In this document: positions 9,435 through 18,743 of the stretch, piece after piece
How positions within the stretch are numbered: the stretch's first letter is position 1
Layout of the letters: each line of letters begins with the position of its first letter
From: JAIBBV01 sp044347745
GTDB lineage: Bacteria > Bdellovibrionota_C > UBA2361 > JAFLCA01
DNA length: 64,000 nt
Direction: 5' to 3'
NCBI GenBank assembly: GCA_044347745.1
Contig: JBIKUD010000016.1
Span: 4,885-68,884, forward strand
Notes under the pieces: model-generated
What the model was told of the DNA's origin: nothing
What the model saw: only the letters and a program-made list of their open reading frames with translations
The model's database searches: none
Made by a program: the position numbers and the translations under genes

Positions 9435-9571
9435 TATGTACACACACCCAAATCTGCTGGATTATAAAGTCGTCTTAACTAACTGATTTAGTTATAAATT
9501 GGCGCTATTTAGTCTGCTCTCGTGTTAATAAATTACTCAATAAAATCAACATATTAAGACTCAAAACACAA

Positions 9572-9609
9572 AAAGCGCCTTCCCTAAATGACGATAGGGA
9601 AGGCGCTTT
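9572..9609 (-). terminator. Intrinsic terminator after the small basic protein gene
   Basis: A perfect 15-bp stem (AAAGCGCCTTCCCTA and its complement) with an 8-base loop. On the minus strand it is followed by TTTTTGTGTTTT. It ends the transcript reading from the small gene at 9650-9766 and separates it from the flagellin gene. Confidence 0.88.
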
Positions 9610-9649
9610 GCAATAAAGGTTTAGCCTTTAGGTTAAATCCTACAGAAAG

Positions 9650-9766
9650 CTATTTTCCTGTTTGCTTCTTTTTAGCAGCAACAGCCAAACGCTTTTGACG
9701 CTTATTTCTAAGCTTTAAATCGCGCTTATCACGTCGTGATTGGGTTTGTTTTGTAGGGGATGCCAT
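9650..9766 (-). CDS. Small highly basic protein (38 residues)
   Basis: An open frame of 38 codons starting MASPTKQTQSRRDKRDLKLR and ending in a Lys/Ala-rich tail (RLAVAAKKKQTGK). About a third of residues are Lys or Arg. The opening loosely resembles the start of ribosomal protein bL32 (MAxP...SRRDKR), but the zinc-finger half of bL32 is absent. It has its own strong terminator 40 bases downstream and lies about 120 bases beyond the gyrB stop codon, which supports a real gene. A ribosome- or RNA-binding role is a guess from charge alone. Confidence 0.55.
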   Translation of the reverse strand: MASPTKQTQSRRDKRDLKLRNKRQKRLAVAAKKKQTGK

Positions 9767-9889
9767 AGTTACACCAATGTTTTCAAATGGGCCTAAAATA
9801 GGCCTGAATAGTACAGAAAACCATGCTCCGAGGCAAATCAGGGCTCCTTTTTAAAGGGCTCTAAATTCCCCAAAGTTGAGCTGTAGCTC

Positions 9890-12325
9890 TTAAATATCGA
9901 GATTTCGAGTCCTTAGCGCATTCTCTTCAATAAATTTGCGCCGTGGTTCAACTTCATCACCCATCAAAACGGTAAAAATTTCGTCGGCCTGAATTGCGTC
10001 TGCTACATGAACCTGAAGTAATGTTCTGTTCTTTGGATCCATGGTTGTTTCCCAAAGCTGCTCGGGATTCATTTCACCAAGACCTTTGTAGCGAGTTATT
10101 GTCAGTCCTTTTCGACCGCGCTCATCTACAAGCTGCACCAATGCTTCAATATCATCACAACTCGTAATCTCATTCTCGACATTTACCTGGTATGGGCCTT
10201 CGCCAAGTCTGCGAGCCTCCTTCATTACAAAAAGCAAACGCTGCACGTCTGTGCGAGCAAGAAGAGATTTTGAAATGCTGGTTTCTTTTCGCACTCCCTT
10301 CAACCTTGTTTTCGCAATAATTCGCGGTCCTTCTGCACCAACATCCAGGCTCAAAGAAAATTCTCCAATAAGCTTCTTCTCCAGCATTGCTCTCAAGCTA
10401 GGCATAAATGCTTCCGCTGATTCTTTGCTTACCAAGACTGACTGTAAATCCGCGTTCGCTGCAATCGCACACGAAAGCACGCGTGCATCCATTCGTTCCA
10501 TCATAAGGGTTTCTAAGATTGCATGCGTACCCTGCACTCCTAAGACGATCCCCTTAATTAGATCGGAGTTGCTCTTAACACCATCTGCCGACGTTAGGTG
10601 CATGCCTTGGACGCCACCCGCTGCAATAACATCAGCGTACATGGTTTCATCTTTAATGTACGTCTCGCTGCGTCCGCGCTTAAGTTTGTATAATGGCGGC
10701 TGCGCAATGTAGAGATGTCCACGAGCAACAAGCTCTGTCATTTGCCGATAAAAGAACGTAAGCAACAATGTGCGGATATGACTTCCGTCCACATCAGCAT
10801 CGGTCATGATCACAATTTTATGATATCTTAGCTTTGATACATCAAAGTCTTCAGAGCCAATTCCGGTGCCTAAAGCGGTAATGATCGTTCGAATTTCTTC
10901 AAACGCGAGCATTTTATCAAAGCGCGCTTTCTCAACATTAAGAATTTTACCGCGCAGGGGCAAAATAGCTTGGTTTCTTCTATCGCGGCCCTGTTTTGCA
11001 GAACCACCGGCTGAATCACCCTCTACGAGAAATAGTTCTGCTGCTTCCGGATTCTCATCCTGACAGTCGGCCAATTTTCCAGGTAATGCTGCTGAATCAA
11101 GAGCGCCCTTTCGGCGTACAAGCTCTCTCGCTTTACGCGCTGCATCTCGAGCACGCGCTGCTTCCAGAGATTTTCCAATAATAAGCTTAGCTACTCCTGG
11201 GTTTTCTTCCAAAAAACGTGCGAGGTGTTCGCCCACAAGCTGCTCGACAAAACCTTTTACTTCATGATTTCCAAGTTTTGTTTTTGTTTGACCTTCGAAC
11301 TGAGGCTCTGGAATCTTGACACTAATAACGGCTGTAAGACCTTCTCGCGTATCATCTCCCTGAATCGGCTCATCGTTGTTCTTCAAAAGCCCATTCTTAT
11401 TGGCGTAGTTATTAAGACATCGCGTAAGCGCGGCTTTAAACCCAGCTAAGTGGGTACCACCTTCCGAGGTGTTAATATTATTTGCGTAAGTAAAAATATT
11501 CTCTTGGTATTCTTGGTTATATTGAAGCGCAAGTTCAACCAAAAGTGCGTCTTTTTCAGCCTTAATGTACACGGGCTCTGGGAAAAGGGGGCTTTTTGCT
11601 TTATTTACATGCTCAACAAAACTCTTAATTCCGCCTTCGTAATAGTATTCTTGCTTCTTATCGACTCGCTCGTCGATAAGCGTAAAACGAAGCCCTGCGT
11701 TCAAAAACGCAAGTTCGCGTAGCCGATGTTGCAGAGTTTCAAAGTTAAAAGTTTTGGTTTGCGTAAAAATAGTGTGGTCAGGATAAAAACGAACTAAAGT
11801 TCCACTGCCTTCAGCCGGACCTACTTCCTTGAGCGGCTCTACGCGATCACCGCGGCGAAACTCCATAAAAAATTTCTTGCCACGTTGTTTTATCTCAACA
11901 CGCAACCACTCTGACAAAGCGTTTACGACCGAAACGCCAACTCCATGGAGTCCGCCGCTTACTTTATATGCATCTTTGTCAAACTTACCGCCGGCATGCA
12001 GCTTGGTCATGGCAACTTCGACACCGCTTATTTTTTCGGTGGGATGCATGTCAGTAGGAATTCCACGCCCGTTGTCTTCAACAGAAAGAGAACCATCGAG
12101 ATGAAGCGTAATGACTATGTTGGTACAGAAGCCAGCTAGTGCCTCGTCAACCGAGTTATCAATAACTTCATAGGCAAGATGATGGTACCCACGTTCATAC
12201 GTGTCACCTATGTACATGCCAGGGCGAATGCGCACAGCTTCAAGCCCCTCGAGTACCCGAATAGTTTGGGCGTCATAAACCATATTGCTATCTGGCTGCA
12301 TGCTTGAATTCATACGGTGTTTCAA
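9890..12325 (-). CDS. gyrB: DNA gyrase subunit B
   Basis: ATPase subunit of DNA gyrase, which introduces negative supercoils. The N-terminal GHKL ATPase carries YEVIDNSVDEALAG and the DNGRGIPTD and GGLHGVGVSVVNALS loops. The TOPRIM domain has EGDSAGGSAKQGRDRR (from about residue 431) and DADVDGSHIRTLLL. The C-terminal tail KGLGEMNPEQLWETTMDP is canonical. The 811-residue length and the roughly 170-residue insert after YKLKRGRSETYIKDE match the long Gram-negative form. The start may instead be one of the Met residues up to position 15 (MVYDAQTIRVLEG). Last gene of the dnaA-dnaN-recF-gyrB block, about 250 bases after recF. Confidence 0.97.
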   Translation of the reverse strand: MKHRMNSSMQPDSNMVYDAQTIRVLEGLEAVRIRPGMYIGDTYERGYHHLAYEVIDNSVDEALAGFCTNIVITLHLDGSLSVEDNGRGIPTDMHPTEKISGVEVAMTKLHAGGKFDKDAYKVSGGLHGVGVSVVNALSEWLRVEIKQRGKKFFMEFRRGDRVEPLKEVGPAEGSGTLVRFYPDHTIFTQTKTFNFETLQHRLRELAFLNAGLRFTLIDERVDKKQEYYYEGGIKSFVEHVNKAKSPLFPEPVYIKAEKDALLVELALQYNQEYQENIFTYANNINTSEGGTHLAGFKAALTRCLNNYANKNGLLKNNDEPIQGDDTREGLTAVISVKIPEPQFEGQTKTKLGNHEVKGFVEQLVGEHLARFLEENPGVAKLIIGKSLEAARARDAARKARELVRRKGALDSAALPGKLADCQDENPEAAELFLVEGDSAGGSAKQGRDRRNQAILPLRGKILNVEKARFDKMLAFEEIRTIITALGTGIGSEDFDVSKLRYHKIVIMTDADVDGSHIRTLLLTFFYRQMTELVARGHLYIAQPPLYKLKRGRSETYIKDETMYADVIAAGGVQGMHLTSADGVKSNSDLIKGIVLGVQGTHAILETLMMERMDARVLSCAIAANADLQSVLVSKESAEAFMPSLRAMLEKKLIGEFSLSLDVGAEGPRIIAKTRLKGVRKETSISKSLLARTDVQRLLFVMKEARRLGEGPYQVNVENEITSCDDIEALVQLVDERGRKGLTITRYKGLGEMNPEQLWETTMDPKNRTLLQVHVADAIQADEIFTVLMGDEVEPRRKFIEENALRTRNLDI

Positions 12326-12574
12326 ATGAATGAAAATTGGGCGAAATTATCCCGCTTAACCCCAGGCGAAGGGGGAAAATCGCTAAATCTTTTGTAGTAT
12401 AGGCCTCTTAGGTTTGCTTGGTAAAGCGTCAAAATGAATTTTAGAAAATATTAAATATAATAAATTCAACATATTAGATAATCTTCTCGCCCTTTACTCA
12501 CAGCTTGCGGGAAACTAGTGCAATTATTTGAAATTATTGCAGAATATTTTAGAGACGATAAAAACAAAAAGCCC

Positions 12575-13690
12575 TTAAAAACTGCCCAAGTTAGTCACTG
12601 CTCCAGCTTGAACTTCAAGACACCTATAGTCTTTTTGAGAGCCTGCCAACTCTTTTGGAGGCTGCGTTCCTGTCAGAAAAACTTGTCGAGGTTTTGAAAA
12701 TATAAGCTCCAATAACTTTGCTCGGCGAAGCGCATCGAGCTCTGATTCCACATCATCAAGCATGACAATTGGTGACTCATTACGTCGAGATTCAATAAGC
12801 TCAATCACGGCAAGTTTTAGTGCCAGCACCACACTGCGCGCCTGGCCTTGTGAAGCAAAAGCTTTAGCTGATTTGCCACCAAGCTCAATAATAACATCGT
12901 CCCTGTGAGACCCGATTGAAGAAACTCCATTACTTATTTCTCGTTCACGAGCTGTTTTAATTTTTTCTAAGATTTTAGCAACACTTAATTGTTCATGGGA
13001 CTCGTTCCCAATATTTGACTTGAGACAAAGGCTAATGGGTCCATCTTGTGGACTAAATTGTTCAGCATAGGCCTCTGCCCGCTCTTGAAGCTGCAGTAAA
13101 AATTCTTGCCTAGCCCCGTACAATTCTAGACTACGCTCAGCAATTATTTGGTCCCAAACTTCTAGTTGTTTGGTGTCGGCATGTCCTGACCGCAAAATTG
13201 CGTTTTTATTTTTTAATGCTCTATGAAAATCGACCAATCCAGCCATCAAACTCGGCCTAAAATCGATTAAATGCTTATCTAAAAAGCGCCTTCGTTCTTG
13301 AGGAGAACCTCGCACCAGAATTAGGTCAGTTGGACTGAAAGTAACAGCTAGAACCTTACCCAAAAACGCGGATAACAGCTCCACCCGCTCGCCATTTAGA
13401 TAGGCTAACTTTTTTTCGTCATCAATCGAGATGCCGAGCTCAAAACTTCCCTGGGCTCCCACTATGTGCGCGAAAACTGAGCAAGCCTTCTGTCCCCATC
13501 GGGAAAGTTCTTTAAGATGTGTTGTTCGGAAAGAACGCCCGGCTGCCAAAAGCGAAATAGCTTCTATAAGGTTAGTCTTCCCCTGCCCGTTAAGCCCATG
13601 AATAAAATTTGCATGAGGGCAGAACTCTACCGTGGTGTCGGCTAAATTGCGGTACTGATACAGACGCAATGAACTTAGGAACATGTTCAA
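12575..13690 (-). CDS. recF: DNA replication and repair protein RecF
   Basis: SMC-like ATPase that helps load RecA at single-strand gaps. Walker A is GLNGQGKTN (residues 32-40). The ABC signature region SQGQARSVVLALKLA is at about residue 275 and Walker B is PIVMLDDVESELD. Length 371 is normal. It begins 18 bases after dnaN ends, in the usual order, and is probably co-transcribed with dnaN. It may start at Met3 rather than Met1. Confidence 0.95.
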   Translation of the reverse strand: MNMFLSSLRLYQYRNLADTTVEFCPHANFIHGLNGQGKTNLIEAISLLAAGRSFRTTHLKELSRWGQKACSVFAHIVGAQGSFELGISIDDEKKLAYLNGERVELLSAFLGKVLAVTFSPTDLILVRGSPQERRRFLDKHLIDFRPSLMAGLVDFHRALKNKNAILRSGHADTKQLEVWDQIIAERSLELYGARQEFLLQLQERAEAYAEQFSPQDGPISLCLKSNIGNESHEQLSVAKILEKIKTAREREISNGVSSIGSHRDDVIIELGGKSAKAFASQGQARSVVLALKLAVIELIESRRNESPIVMLDDVESELDALRRAKLLELIFSKPRQVFLTGTQPPKELAGSQKDYRCLEVQAGAVTNLGSF

Positions 13691-13708
13691 GCGCCTCAGA
13701 AAGTCGCG

Positions 13709-14842
13709 TTATCCACCAATACGCATGGGCATAACGATACTTACATGCGACTCATCACCTACAGCGTAAAACTTTCCTGGTCCAAGTTCGCCGTGTAACT
13801 CGATAGCGACATTTGGCGACTCACCCAATGAACCTAAAATATCGAGTATATACTTGGCGTTAAATCCAACACTGAGTGGTTTGCCGGCATACCGTATAGA
13901 CATTTCATCAGTAGCTTCCCCTAGCTCTGGGCTTGAACTGGATATGCGCAACCTGTCTGCTGAAAAATCAAGCCTCACGCATTTTCCTTTATCGGAAACC
14001 ATGAGAGCTACACGTCGTAATGCCTGAGTTAGCTCACTGGCTACCATCGTTGCGAGCACTCCTTCTTGCTTCGGCAACACTTGGTTATAATCTGGGAACT
14101 CGCCATCAAGCAGGCGCATAGATACTTTTCCATCCGGTGTTTCCAAAATAAGGAAACCATCGCGAATATCAAATCCAACTTCACGATCTTCATCAAAACT
14201 AAGAAGCTTGCGAACCTCTGATAGTCCTTTACGCGGAACAATCACGCGCTCCGAAAAATCGAGGCCTGAAAGCGGCCTGGTTATCATGGCGAGGCGATGA
14301 CCATCGGTGGCTACCATGCGTAGGCTCTTGCCACCTTTTTTGCCCTTAGCCTCTCCAACTGGCTCAAAACACACTCCGTTTAAAATGAAGCGGGTTTCAT
14401 CAAGCGATACGGCAAATATTGTCTTGTTTACCATTTCAACAAATTCTTTAGCGCTTACCTTAGAACGAACCTCAAATCCTAGCCCAGGTAAGCTAGGATA
14501 TTCTTCAGCACTTACTCCGTTCATCTTCAACGTGGCTGATTTTGTGGCAATCTGAAGCCTCTCTCCCTCGCCAACTTTGAGAGTCACATCTGTATCTGGA
14601 AGCTCTCTGACAATATCTGAAAAAATTTTAGCGTTTACGGTGGTGCTTCCAGGGCTTTTTATTTTAGCTGGCGCACTTGCAAGAGCAGTTATCTCCAAAT
14701 CTGTGGCTGATATTTTTAATTTACCCTCGCTTGCCGACAAAAGCACATTTGAAAGAATGGGCATCGTGGCGCGTTTTTCAACCACGCTTTCGGTTGCAAA
14801 TAATGCTTTGGTTAAGTCTGATTTAGAAATTGTCAGTTCCAT
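13709..14842 (-). CDS. dnaN: DNA polymerase III beta sliding clamp
   Basis: Ring-shaped processivity clamp of the replicative polymerase. The 377 residues contain three clamp repeats. Recognisable stretches are RATMPILSNVLLSA near the N-terminus, the DGHRLAM motif and the C-terminal end VMPMRIGG, close to the E. coli VMPMRL terminus. It lies between the candidate origin and recF, on the same strand as dnaA. Confidence 0.96.
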   Translation of the reverse strand: MELTISKSDLTKALFATESVVEKRATMPILSNVLLSASEGKLKISATDLEITALASAPAKIKSPGSTTVNAKIFSDIVRELPDTDVTLKVGEGERLQIATKSATLKMNGVSAEEYPSLPGLGFEVRSKVSAKEFVEMVNKTIFAVSLDETRFILNGVCFEPVGEAKGKKGGKSLRMVATDGHRLAMITRPLSGLDFSERVIVPRKGLSEVRKLLSFDEDREVGFDIRDGFLILETPDGKVSMRLLDGEFPDYNQVLPKQEGVLATMVASELTQALRRVALMVSDKGKCVRLDFSADRLRISSSSPELGEATDEMSIRYAGKPLSVGFNAKYILDILGSLGESPNVAIELHGELGPGKFYAVGDESHVSIVMPMRIGG

Positions 14843-15022
14843 ACTTCACTCATTATAAATCCGCGCAAATTCAAGAATCGTATACTACGTGAGCTTCTCT
14901 TGAATGAGAACAAAAATTACCGCTTCGTTTAATAAAACTCATTCATCAAAACAAAAGAAAGTATTTACAAACTCTCTGATCATTTTTACTGGTCTTATTT
15001 CTTACTTAATAAAGATCTAAAT

Positions 15023-15037
15023 TAGTAATAGTAGTAG
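15023..15037 (+). promoter_or_regulatory. DnaA-trio array
   Basis: Five consecutive triplets TAG TAA TAG TAG TAG, followed directly by GCG and then the DnaA box at 15051-15059. DnaA-trios (TAG/TAA on this strand) are where DnaA is known to engage one strand during origin melting. Order and orientation relative to the box match the Bacillus arrangement as I recall it. Confidence 0.7.
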
Positions 15038-15050
15038 GCGTTCAAGAAAT

Positions 15051-15059
15051 TGTGGTTAA
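15051..15059 (-). promoter_or_regulatory. DnaA box (TTAACCACA, one mismatch)
   Basis: Nine bases matching TTATNCACA with one mismatch, on the minus strand, 13 bases from the trio array with a GC-containing spacer. It is the box expected to load DnaA onto the trios. Confidence 0.6.
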
Positions 15060-15104
15060 GCTAGGTAAGTTTGCTGAACAAAAGAATTAAATCCTTCTCA
15101 ACCT

Positions 15105-15113
15105 TGTGCATAA
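15105..15113 (-). promoter_or_regulatory. DnaA box (TTATGCACA, exact match)
   Basis: Exact match to the consensus TTATNCACA on the minus strand, in the same orientation as the box at 15051-15059 and 45 bases upstream of it. Confidence 0.75.
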
Positions 15114-15152
15114 GCAGAAGAAAAAAGCGGGAGTCTTCAACAGTCCTATTTT

Positions 15153-15161
15153 TTGTCCACA
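15153..15161 (+). promoter_or_regulatory. Weak DnaA box (TTGTCCACA)
   Basis: One mismatch to TTATCCACA, on the plus strand, opposite to the other two boxes. It could be a regulatory or secondary box of the origin. Confidence 0.45.
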
Positions 15162-15297
15162 GTTTGGCTCTTTTACTGCCAGATAATCCAGAAAATACCA
15201 ACAAGTTTTACCGGAATTTATTAAGTAATTTTAATGGTTTGCTGTGTTTGTCAACAGCTAGTTTAAACAATAGCCTTTTTGGCTGTGTGGGACTGCG

Positions 15298-16737
15298 CTA
15301 GAGGACTCCTAAAAGACGTTTTTCAATATCACTGACAATTGAACGAATTCTGTCATCAGATCCAATTTTGGCCGAAACTACATTTGCCGCATGGATAACA
15401 CTTGAGTGATCTCTGCCACCAAAACGAGCTCCAATTTCGGGATATGAGCAGGTGGTATGTTTGCGGCACAAATACATGGCGATATGTCGTGGGAAAGATA
15501 AATTCTTAGTACGTCGCTTCGAAATCATGTCAGATACTTTTATACCAAAGTGCTCTGACACTTCGCGTTTAATGTCATCGGCGCTTACCGAGACTGCTTT
15601 GGGCTGCAATATATGTCGGAGCGCCGAACGAGCAAGATCAATTGTAATATCGGCGTGCTGAATGCTGCTCATGGCATGCAGGCGAGTAAGCGCGCCTTCA
15701 AGCTCGCGCACATTCGACGAGACCTTTTCAGAAATTAAATGGGCAACCTCTTCAGGTATCTGAAACAAATCTACAGACGCTTTGTGTTTTAGAATAGCCA
15801 CGCGGGTTTCAAAGTCTGGAGCTTGAAGGTCAGCGGCTAAGCCCCAAGAGAAGCGGGTTTGAAGCCTTTCTTCGATTCCAGGAATTTCCTGTGGCAGTTT
15901 ATCAGAGGTAATTACAATCTGATGTTTTGCATCATAAAGCGCATTAAAGGTGTGAAAGAATTCTTCCTGGGTGCGCTCTTTGCCACACATAAATTGAATA
16001 TCATCAATAAGAAGTACCTCAACACTTCTCATTCGATTTTTAAATTCATTCATTTTGCCGTGACGCAAGGCTTGAATTAGCTCGTTAGTAAATGTTTCTG
16101 AAGACATATACAAAACTTTTGCCTTCGGATTACGGGCCAATACGGTGTTTCCGATAGCATGCAGGAGATGCGTTTTACCAAGCCCCACCCCACCATAAAT
16201 AAATAAGGGGTTATAACTCATGCCTGGTCTTTCAGCCACGCGCATGGCGGCGGCATGGCAGAACTGATTGCTGCTGCCTACCACAAAAGATTCGAACGTA
16301 TATTTGGGGTTTAACGGCGGGCTAGGAAACTCTTCTGTAGTTTGCTCGGTTATGGTCTCTGGTCGAGTAGGAAGCCTTAACTTCTTAATAACAACTGGCG
16401 TGGGTTTATTGGCTAATTCTGTGCCTTGCTCGGGAACTACAAAACGAAGGCGAACATTTTGCACACCAAAAGTTATTGAAAGATGCTCAGATATTTTACC
16501 TCTAAATTCTTTATCAACGTGATTACAGATAAAGCGTGATGGTGCCGCAATCACAATATCAGGAACACCACCGACGTCACTTGGCTCGGCTGAAACAAGA
16601 CGTAACTGCTTGATATAAGCAGCAAATACCTGAGAATCAAACTCTTGTTCTAAGTTTAAAAGACAGCGACTCCACACATCTTGGTGGCCGTCGCTCATGA
16701 AAGCATTTACTTCCCGTTCTTCCTGAACGTTTTCCAT
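15298..16737 (-). CDS. dnaA: Chromosomal replication initiator DnaA
   Basis: AAA+ initiator that binds DnaA boxes and melts the origin. The 479 residues contain an N-terminal domain I (WSRCLLNLEQEFDSQVFAAY), a variable linker and the AAA+ domain with Walker A GGVGLGKTHL (about residue 182) and Walker B VLLIDDIQF. The C-terminal helix-turn-helix ends with the GGRDHSSVIHAAN signature. The gene precedes the candidate oriC and dnaN. The start could be the second Met (MSDGHQDVW, residue 14), since the first 13 residues are charged and not typical. Confidence 0.96.
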   Translation of the reverse strand: MENVQEEREVNAFMSDGHQDVWSRCLLNLEQEFDSQVFAAYIKQLRLVSAEPSDVGGVPDIVIAAPSRFICNHVDKEFRGKISEHLSITFGVQNVRLRFVVPEQGTELANKPTPVVIKKLRLPTRPETITEQTTEEFPSPPLNPKYTFESFVVGSSNQFCHAAAMRVAERPGMSYNPLFIYGGVGLGKTHLLHAIGNTVLARNPKAKVLYMSSETFTNELIQALRHGKMNEFKNRMRSVEVLLIDDIQFMCGKERTQEEFFHTFNALYDAKHQIVITSDKLPQEIPGIEERLQTRFSWGLAADLQAPDFETRVAILKHKASVDLFQIPEEVAHLISEKVSSNVRELEGALTRLHAMSSIQHADITIDLARSALRHILQPKAVSVSADDIKREVSEHFGIKVSDMISKRRTKNLSFPRHIAMYLCRKHTTCSYPEIGARFGGRDHSSVIHAANVVSAKIGSDDRIRSIVSDIEKRLLGVL

Positions 16738-17368
16738 ACTAAATACTGCTTAAGCTCGTGTTGAGGAAAAGGTTCTTCGAAAAAAAGAGAAAGTTACTAT
16801 TTCAAAAATGCGAGAGGGAACAACACACACATACATGCATACACCAAATGAGAAGAAATTACTCGCTAGTTTAGAGAAGGGAGAGAGAGATGGAAGTATA
16901 TGCATAAGCCTACCTTCACATCCAACAAGTCCAAATCCAACAAGAAGGAATGATCGGGTTACGTGTGCCACAGTCTCGTAATGTGCCTGCAAGGGGTACA
17001 CACAAGTCTGAGGAGTCTTTAAGCTTTGAAGACCAGGTTTTACTGGAGCACTCATGCGGATTTCAGTTAATAAAAAGAACAAGCACGTTTGAAATTCCGT
17101 AAGCCAACTCCACAAGCACAACTCACGTTGCCATGAGCGAGAGCTTGCGCGGCGAATGGCGAAGATAGATCGAGTGAAAAAATTTCTTCAAGCTGAATCT
17201 TAAAAAAAAATTAACCGTTCATTAACATCAACAAAATTGGCCCTTTCAGAAGCGTATTTTATTCTTACTATAACTAGCCTAAAGTAAGACGGGCTTGAAC
17301 GACACAAAAAGTGTCCCACCGGGACAGTGGATTTTTGATGTTTGTATGCAAAATTAAGCTAGGAACAT
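16738..17368. other. Divergent dnaA/atpI intergenic region
   Basis: 631 bases without a supportable gene. It must hold the promoter of the minus-strand dnaA block and that of the plus-strand atp genes. A perfect short inverted repeat (TGTCCC-ACC-GGGACA, 17312-17326) lies about 40 bases before atpI and could be an operator or leader hairpin. TTGGCC and TATTCT spaced 17 bases apart near 17237-17265 are a weak promoter candidate for atpI. The rpmH-rnpA genes often found divergent from dnaA are absent. Confidence 0.5.
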
Positions 17369-17773
17369 ATGCTTTCCCCTTCAGATTCGCATCAAATTCG
17401 CTTTTTCCTCTGTGCAGCCTCAGCTTGTGGAATTGTTTTGATGCTGATTGCCTATCTCAGTAGAGGGCTGTTGCCTGGATTGGAATTTGAAGGAGTCACC
17501 CTAGGAGTCATCTTTGGATTGCTTAACCTACTTTCCCTTTGGCTCGTGGTGGCCACCTTGCTTGGGGTTATGGCCAACCAAGCATTAGGTATTGTTATAT
17601 TGCTTATTAAGGGGCCGGTTATTCTCTTTTGTGTCTGGTGGGTGGGGCAGCAATCAACCTCGTTTATCTATTCAGCACTTCTTGGGGCCTTGCTATTTAT
17701 TCCGGCAGGTTTTTTGACAGCCTTTTTTGCCCCCTCAGAGGACAGCAGCGGCGAAGCAGATAAACAGATCTAA
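17369..17773 (+). CDS. atpI: ATP synthase subunit I (AtpI-like)
   Basis: A 134-residue membrane protein with four predicted transmembrane helices (about residues 11-30, 40-63, 70-90 and 98-118) and a short acidic C-tail. It does not catalyse anything; AtpI helps assemble the c-ring and may affect Mg2+ supply. Assignment rests on size, topology and position directly before atpB and atpE, because sequence conservation in this family is poor. AGGAA sits 4 bases before the ATG. The roughly 190 bases to atpB are longer than usual. Confidence 0.75.
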   Translation: MLSPSDSHQIRFFLCAASACGIVLMLIAYLSRGLLPGLEFEGVTLGVIFGLLNLLSLWLVVATLLGVMANQALGIVILLIKGPVILFCVWWVGQQSTSFIYSALLGALLFIPAGFLTAFFAPSEDSSGEADKQI

Positions 17774-17961
17774 ACACCCCCCTACTGGCAAGGAATTGCT
17801 TTCTTTCTCAATATCTTATAGAAAGACTCCACAGTTTAAATGCCCGAAGAACTAGGCCATCTGCTACCTGCATACAATCTGGTTTTTCGTTGGGACTGTG
17901 TGTCGACCGAGACCCTTAAAACGTTTGCAAAACTCACAATTTGCTTAAAAACTGCTGAATC

Positions 17962-18687
17962 ATGGCCGGCTATACATATCTTAACCCTCTTATTGACCCC
18001 CACCTTCCGCACGCGGGAGATTGGCAGAAACTTGCTACCGCATTGTGTGTGGCATTGGTTATTTTGCTTTTAGGACGCAAAGCGACTCGCAATATTGGTT
18101 CTGTTTCACAAATTGACTCTGCTGTGGTTCCTGCAGATAAAGCTGGACTGTTTGGAGTATTCGACATTTTTATTGAGTTCTTCGTTAAGTTTCACGACTC
18201 AGTCATGGGCAAAGAAGGAAGAAAATACGTGCCTTTCACAGGCTCTCTCTTTCTTTTTATTCTTCTTTCAAATCTTTTCGGTTTAGTTCCAGGAATGCCT
18301 GCCATTACTACTACGGTATGGATTAACGTAGGCCTCGCCATAGCCGTATTTGTGTTTTTCAATGCGATGGGTGTGAGAGAAAACGGTGTAATTGGGTATC
18401 TTAAACACTTTTGTGGACCAGTTATTTTCTTGGCTCCCTTTTTGTTCCCCCTCGAAATATTCAGCACTGTTCTTCGGGTGCTTACTCTAAATCTTCGTCT
18501 TTACTGGAATATTACCGCTGACCACATGGTGGTGGGCATATTCACTGATTTGTTAGGCCCCCTATTCCCTGTTCCTTTGTATGTTTTGGGCACCTTTGTG
18601 TGCTTTATGCAGGCCTTTATTTTTACAACTCTCACCATGGTTTACATTCTATTGGCTACGCAGCATGAACATGGCGAGGAGCATTGA
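17962..18687 (+). CDS. atpB: ATP synthase F0 subunit a
   Basis: Stator channel subunit that passes ions to the c-ring. The 241 residues form five to six transmembrane helices. The essential Arg is R179 in LTLNLRLYWNITADH, equivalent to the usual LRLFGNMxAGH. Here Trp replaces the Gly before Asn, and Asp precedes His. SLFLFILLSNLFGLVPG (about 95-111) is the standard first channel helix. No strong Shine-Dalgarno precedes the ATG. It is followed 56 bases later by atpE. Confidence 0.95.
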   Translation: MAGYTYLNPLIDPHLPHAGDWQKLATALCVALVILLLGRKATRNIGSVSQIDSAVVPADKAGLFGVFDIFIEFFVKFHDSVMGKEGRKYVPFTGSLFLFILLSNLFGLVPGMPAITTTVWINVGLAIAVFVFFNAMGVRENGVIGYLKHFCGPVIFLAPFLFPLEIFSTVLRVLTLNLRLYWNITADHMVVGIFTDLLGPLFPVPLYVLGTFVCFMQAFIFTTLTMVYILLATQHEHGEEH

Positions 18688-18743
18688 AATCTAATCGATT
18701 TTTTGCTTTATCTATAACCACTTCAACCCTTTGAGGAGATGAC

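Larger units (their letters stand above)
14843..15297. other. Candidate chromosomal replication origin (oriC)
   Basis: The 455-bp AT-rich gap between dnaA and dnaN has no gene. Read on the minus strand it shows the order of a bacterial basal unwinding system: DnaA boxes TTATGCACA and TTAACCACA in the same orientation, a short GC patch (GCC), then the complement of five DnaA-trio triplets, then an AT-rich stretch (TTTAGATCTTTATTAAG). A further near-box TTGTCCACA lies at 15153. Location next to dnaA and box content make this the best origin candidate in the window. No replication data are available here. Confidence 0.75.

Noticed and set aside
9461..9490. Flagellar sigma-28 or sigma-70 promoter before the flagellin gene
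   Set aside because: TATAAT is present on the minus strand at 9466-9461, but no matching -35 box lies at 16-18 bases, and the sigma-28 -10 match is only about 4 of 8.
13709..13717. TTATCCACC, close to a DnaA box
   Set aside because: It is the coding sequence of the last dnaN residues (IGG-stop) and stands alone, away from the origin cluster.
16750..17121. A 123-codon open frame upstream of dnaA on the minus strand
   Set aside because: Composition is unlike a protein (many Cys, Phe and Val in no pattern), there is no Shine-Dalgarno, and it fills the expected dnaA promoter region.
17840..18073. A 77-codon plus-strand frame between atpI and atpB
   Set aside because: It overlaps the start of atpB in another frame by over 100 bases and shows no subunit-like features.
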